From Mesostigma viride (taxonomy: Eukaryota > Streptophyta > Mesostigmatophyceae > Mesostigmatales > Mesostigmataceae): DNA of 21,833 nucleotides. Where the stretch lies: contig RPFO01001817.1 in assembly GCA_009746045.1 (NCBI GenBank), positions 1-21,833 on the forward strand. Reading direction: 5' to 3'. The position numbers and the translations under genes were made by a program. Shown in pieces: positions 19,340-21,833 of this stretch. Numbering within the stretch: the stretch's first letter is position 1; every line of letters starts with the position of its first letter. The notes under the pieces were generated by a model. It had not been told where the DNA came from. It saw only the letters and a list, made by a program, of their open reading frames with translations, and made no database searches.

Positions 19340-19622
19340 CTGTTGTTGTGGCCGTAGGACACAACAACAACATTACAACAGCAACAACAGCTGTTGTGGC
19401 CGAGGGCCGGATATATAGTTTCCAAGTATCGGTGGTACTATCGGGGCGTGGGAGCAAACAGCAACAACAAAAGCAACAACTATCGGGGGCACAACTGTGA
19501 CGGTCCTCTCGTGGGGAACAACAACAACAACAACAACTGTGACGGTCCTCTCGTAGCCTGACTAGCCTCCTACGGTCCTAGACGGTCCAACGGCCTACCT
19601 TGACAACAACAACAACAACGTT
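19340..19622. repeat. CAA/GTT repeat cluster with inverted arms
   Basis: Several short (CAA)n runs are interspersed with GTT-rich segments that can pair with them. GTTGTTGTG at 19342 faces CACAACAAC a few bases on, and ACAACAGCTGTTGT at 19384-19397 is a perfect palindrome. The phrase TGTGACGGTCCTCTCGT occurs at about 19496 and again at 19537, separated by a CAA run. The layout suggests repeated local duplication or an unrecognised small element. Confidence 0.7.
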
Positions 19623-20455
19623 TTGCCAGGCGCCAGCATCCTGAGTTCCGAAGGGTCAAAGTTGAACAATCAGTTGCACAGGCGCGGGCAGTTGGCAAAC
19701 CATCCTGTCAGATGCCCGCAATTTATTGTGTCCAGGGATCCCTCCTTAATTACATACCGCCAATACTGTAGACGAAACCTCCTTCCTGTACTTTTTGGAA
19801 CTACAACCCCCCAAGTTTAAGATTCTCAGGTTTAATATCATGAGACCCTGTACTCAACCTCTAATAGTAGTATAATTGTAGTATAATATATTAGAACTTA
19901 GTATAATCGAATCATAGTAGTGAAATTCGTTAAGATCGTGAGCCCTGAATTGGTCGGACCCCAATCTTAAACGTGGGGGGGGGGGGGTGACTTTTTACGA
20001 AAACTGTACTTCTCACGCTGTGTTGTCGTCAGATAGCATCCGCGGCGCTCAGAAAGTTTGATCTGAAAAAACGCGCACGACGCCAGTGTTTGATGCCGGA
20101 TTCCGGGATACGCACGCACCATACGGCAGGTTCAACTGACCTTCGCCTAACTGCTATGGCGATTTTAACGTGTGCCCTGCGGTGATAACACTGACATGCA
20201 AACTGCAAAAATAAGCGCAAATCTTCTCAAGATATAATGGTCAGTCGCAGCACCTGGTTATGTGCTTAAGGAGATGGATTTTATTGGTTGCCATAGGTTA
20301 CAATGATCATCATTGCAGTCGAAATGCGAACCGTTAGGCTTTTGAAGTCGGCACTTGCAGTTTGTCGGGAATCTATACGAGCAAGCTCAGAAAGATAGGA
20401 TTTTTAATTTTTGGAGACGTATTTAGCGTGAGACGATGAAGCCAAAGAATCTTAC

Positions 20456-20612
20456 CTTGTCCCTTACGGAAGAAACTTTGCCTGAACGACCTCGCATTTC
20501 CCAAGATGCGGCGAGCGTTGTTGCCCCCAAAACGGATTTGACGAGCAGAATATGGTAATGAAGTTTGAACTTTGTAATGTGCATTCAAGTTTGAGCTACA
20601 AGTTTTCGGCAT
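20456..20612 (-). CDS. Putative first exon with organelle-type presequence
   Basis: The minus-strand ATG at 20612-20610 opens 52 codons plus one base, ending at a strong donor, AAG|GTAAGA (20456|20455). The peptide has ten Lys/Arg and no Asp or Glu, with scattered Ser and Asn, and a basic stretch (ARRILGNARSFRQSFFRK, 33-50). That composition is typical of a mitochondrial or plastid targeting presequence. The next exon must start with two bases completing a codon. I tested acceptors in the next 400 bases without finding a satisfying in-phase continuation, so product and gene structure are unknown. It is divergent from the right-edge gene, 117 bases away. Confidence 0.38.
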
Positions 20613-20729
20613 AATGCCAATTGCCTGTCTTAGGCAGCGTATGTCGCGCTCGATTCAAGGAATGTAGCCGCACTTGGCTGATTTCCATGTAAGCCCTTCA
20701 CGTCTGCTGCCGCGGCCTTCTAATTCCAG

Positions 20730-21833
20730 GGATGAAAGCATCCCGGTGGACCCCATGGTCCGCATGTGGGTCATACTTGCCCTGGACGTTAGCGGAGGGG
20801 TCAAGACGCAACCTTTCGTCCCCCACGTCGACATGCTTCTTCGCCGTCCGGGGATCACATTCGAACATATCAAGGAGTTTCTAAACTTTTGCGCAATGCC
20901 CCTTGGCTCGGACATGGTACGCTTGGGCTGTTGCTTGTCAAAATTGCTTGTTATCTTAACAAAATTGGTTGTTTTCTTCTCCGAGCTGGAACTAGCGAAG
21001 AACTAGCCTGTCGAAACCTTGGCGTAGCTGGGGGAGGGCTTGCCCTTGCAAAGCATAGGTTCATCTCACCCTCGCCCGGTTTCGGTTCTTGGCCTGGTGC
21101 ATTGGCACGTGGTGTTATTATGGCAGCATCGCAGTGACGTTTGGTGGATATGTGTGCGTGTATATCATCATTTATGCTGCGTTGTCTCATTGAAAATGTC
21201 GCGCTGTCTCATATCAGTCTCAGTGGCTGATCGTTGTCACCTGACTCTTCTGAACCTCTTCTCAACACCTACCCTGTGCTCAAATGAGTTGGCGTTTTGG
21301 CAATGCCAACATCAATATGGCTATTTCTAATATTAGCATGGCACCCTAGCCTGTCTCACATTCCAGCCGCGCACATCTCTGCACCGTCGCTGTCTTCTCC
21401 ATCTGCTGCCACACGCGTGGTCTGTGCCTCGGCTGCCACACGCGTGGTCTCTTTCCTCGGCTGCCACATGTGTGGCCTTCTCCCCAGCCCAGCCTGCAGT
21501 GGCTCGCTGCCATGAGCCCGCTTCAGCTTGTCCATCCCAGTGTACCAGTGCTACTTCATCGACGAAACAGCGGGATGTAGCCGTTGGTGCCCATTCCCAA
21601 CCACCTCTTACACATACCTGCCACTGACAGTACTTTTATGCCTGGTTCCTCTTTCCCCTGTCCCTGCCCTGCAACCCCCCGCATGCGCCTGGCCTACACC
21701 CTGCCCTCCTGACTTGCCCTATGCACTCATCCCCGCGGGACTGCCCTACTGTCGCCCCGCCCCGCGTCGCATGTGCTAGGTGTACGAGGCGCTGGCGCTG
21801 CTGCGCGAGCTGGAGGAGCTCCCCGCAAGATGG
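20730..21833 (+). CDS. Unidentified protein, two exons, runs off the right edge
   Basis: Two exons are supported: 20730-20916 and 21780-21833 (cut by the window end). The first starts after an acceptor in a T-rich stretch (AATTCCAG|G) in phase 2, and ends at ATG|GTACGC. The second follows GTGCTAG|GTG. Both meet at phase 0, giving an uninterrupted join, HIKEFLNFCAMPLGSDM then VYEALALLRELEELPARW, which reads as amphipathic helices. Upstream is MVRMWVILALDVSGGV. If the first exon is really the 5' end, translation would start at the ATG at 20755. I do not recognise the family; nothing in it is a known catalytic motif. The 863-base intron has no clear content beyond a small tandem repeat. Confidence 0.5.
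21406..21475 (+). repeat. 27-28 bp tandem repeat
   Basis: Three copies of a CTGCCACACGCGTGG-headed unit start at 21406, 21433 and 21461 (the third CTGCCACATGTGTGG). They lie in the intron of the right-edge gene. Confidence 0.8.

Larger units (their letters stand above)
18639..20455. other. Upstream of MED17: repeat-bearing spacer, no supported gene
   Basis: No exon chain could be built here. The part next to MED17 should hold its promoter and 5' leader; no clear TATA element is seen at a fitting distance. From 19117 to 19622 there are tandem and CAA/GTT repeats (separate entries). About 19840-19925 is strongly AT-rich with repeated AGTATAAT-like words, and a 13-G run lies at 19975-19987. The minus-strand frame at 18847-19425 crosses the 21-bp array and a CAA run and is not convincing. 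The one at 20029-20220 is Arg-rich and could be an exon, but I could not splice it in phase to anything. Confidence 0.4.

Noticed and set aside
18847-19425. 192-codon minus-strand frame
   Set aside because: It is built from a CAA/GTT run and a 21-bp tandem repeat, has runs of Cys and His-Arg-Cys-Ser-Arg-Asn repeats, and no splice context.

Overview
This window is nuclear eukaryotic DNA. It holds three multi-exon genes that I could rebuild exon by exon with consistent intron phases and GT..AG borders, fragments of one or two more at the right edge, a broken retrotransposon, and many simple and tandem repeats. GC-rich exons, many introns stuffed with short tandem repeats, a MED17 that reads best against the land-plant form, and a gene resembling the motile-cilium protein LRRC43 together suggest a flagellated green alga (Chlorophyta). 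That placement is inference, not something shown by a marker gene.

Layout: 1-2927 is a tract made only of G and A apart from a single C. 3177-6252 (minus) is a six-exon leucine-rich-repeat gene, LRRC43-like, whose 3' end probably lies further left. 6253-7411 is the AT-richer space between two divergent genes. 7412-11480 (plus) is a complete six-exon UDP-glucose 6-dehydrogenase of 482 residues. About 11977-12680 holds a palindrome and a frameshifted LINE-type reverse transcriptase remnant that ends in a (CCCT)n tract. 13612-18638 (minus) is a six-exon gene for Mediator subunit MED17, about 783 residues as modelled. 18639-20455 is a repeat-bearing stretch with no supported gene. At 20456-20612 (minus) there is a possible organelle-targeted first exon, and 20730-21833 (plus) has two exons of an unidentified gene that runs off the window.

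The genes do not form one pathway. UGDH makes UDP-glucuronate for cell-wall and matrix polysaccharides, MED17 belongs to the RNA polymerase II Mediator head, and LRRC43-like proteins are linked to motile cilia. What they share is architecture: a promoter-proximal part with low third-position GC followed by very GC-rich later exons, and introns carrying private tandem arrays, some of which duplicate the splice sites themselves.
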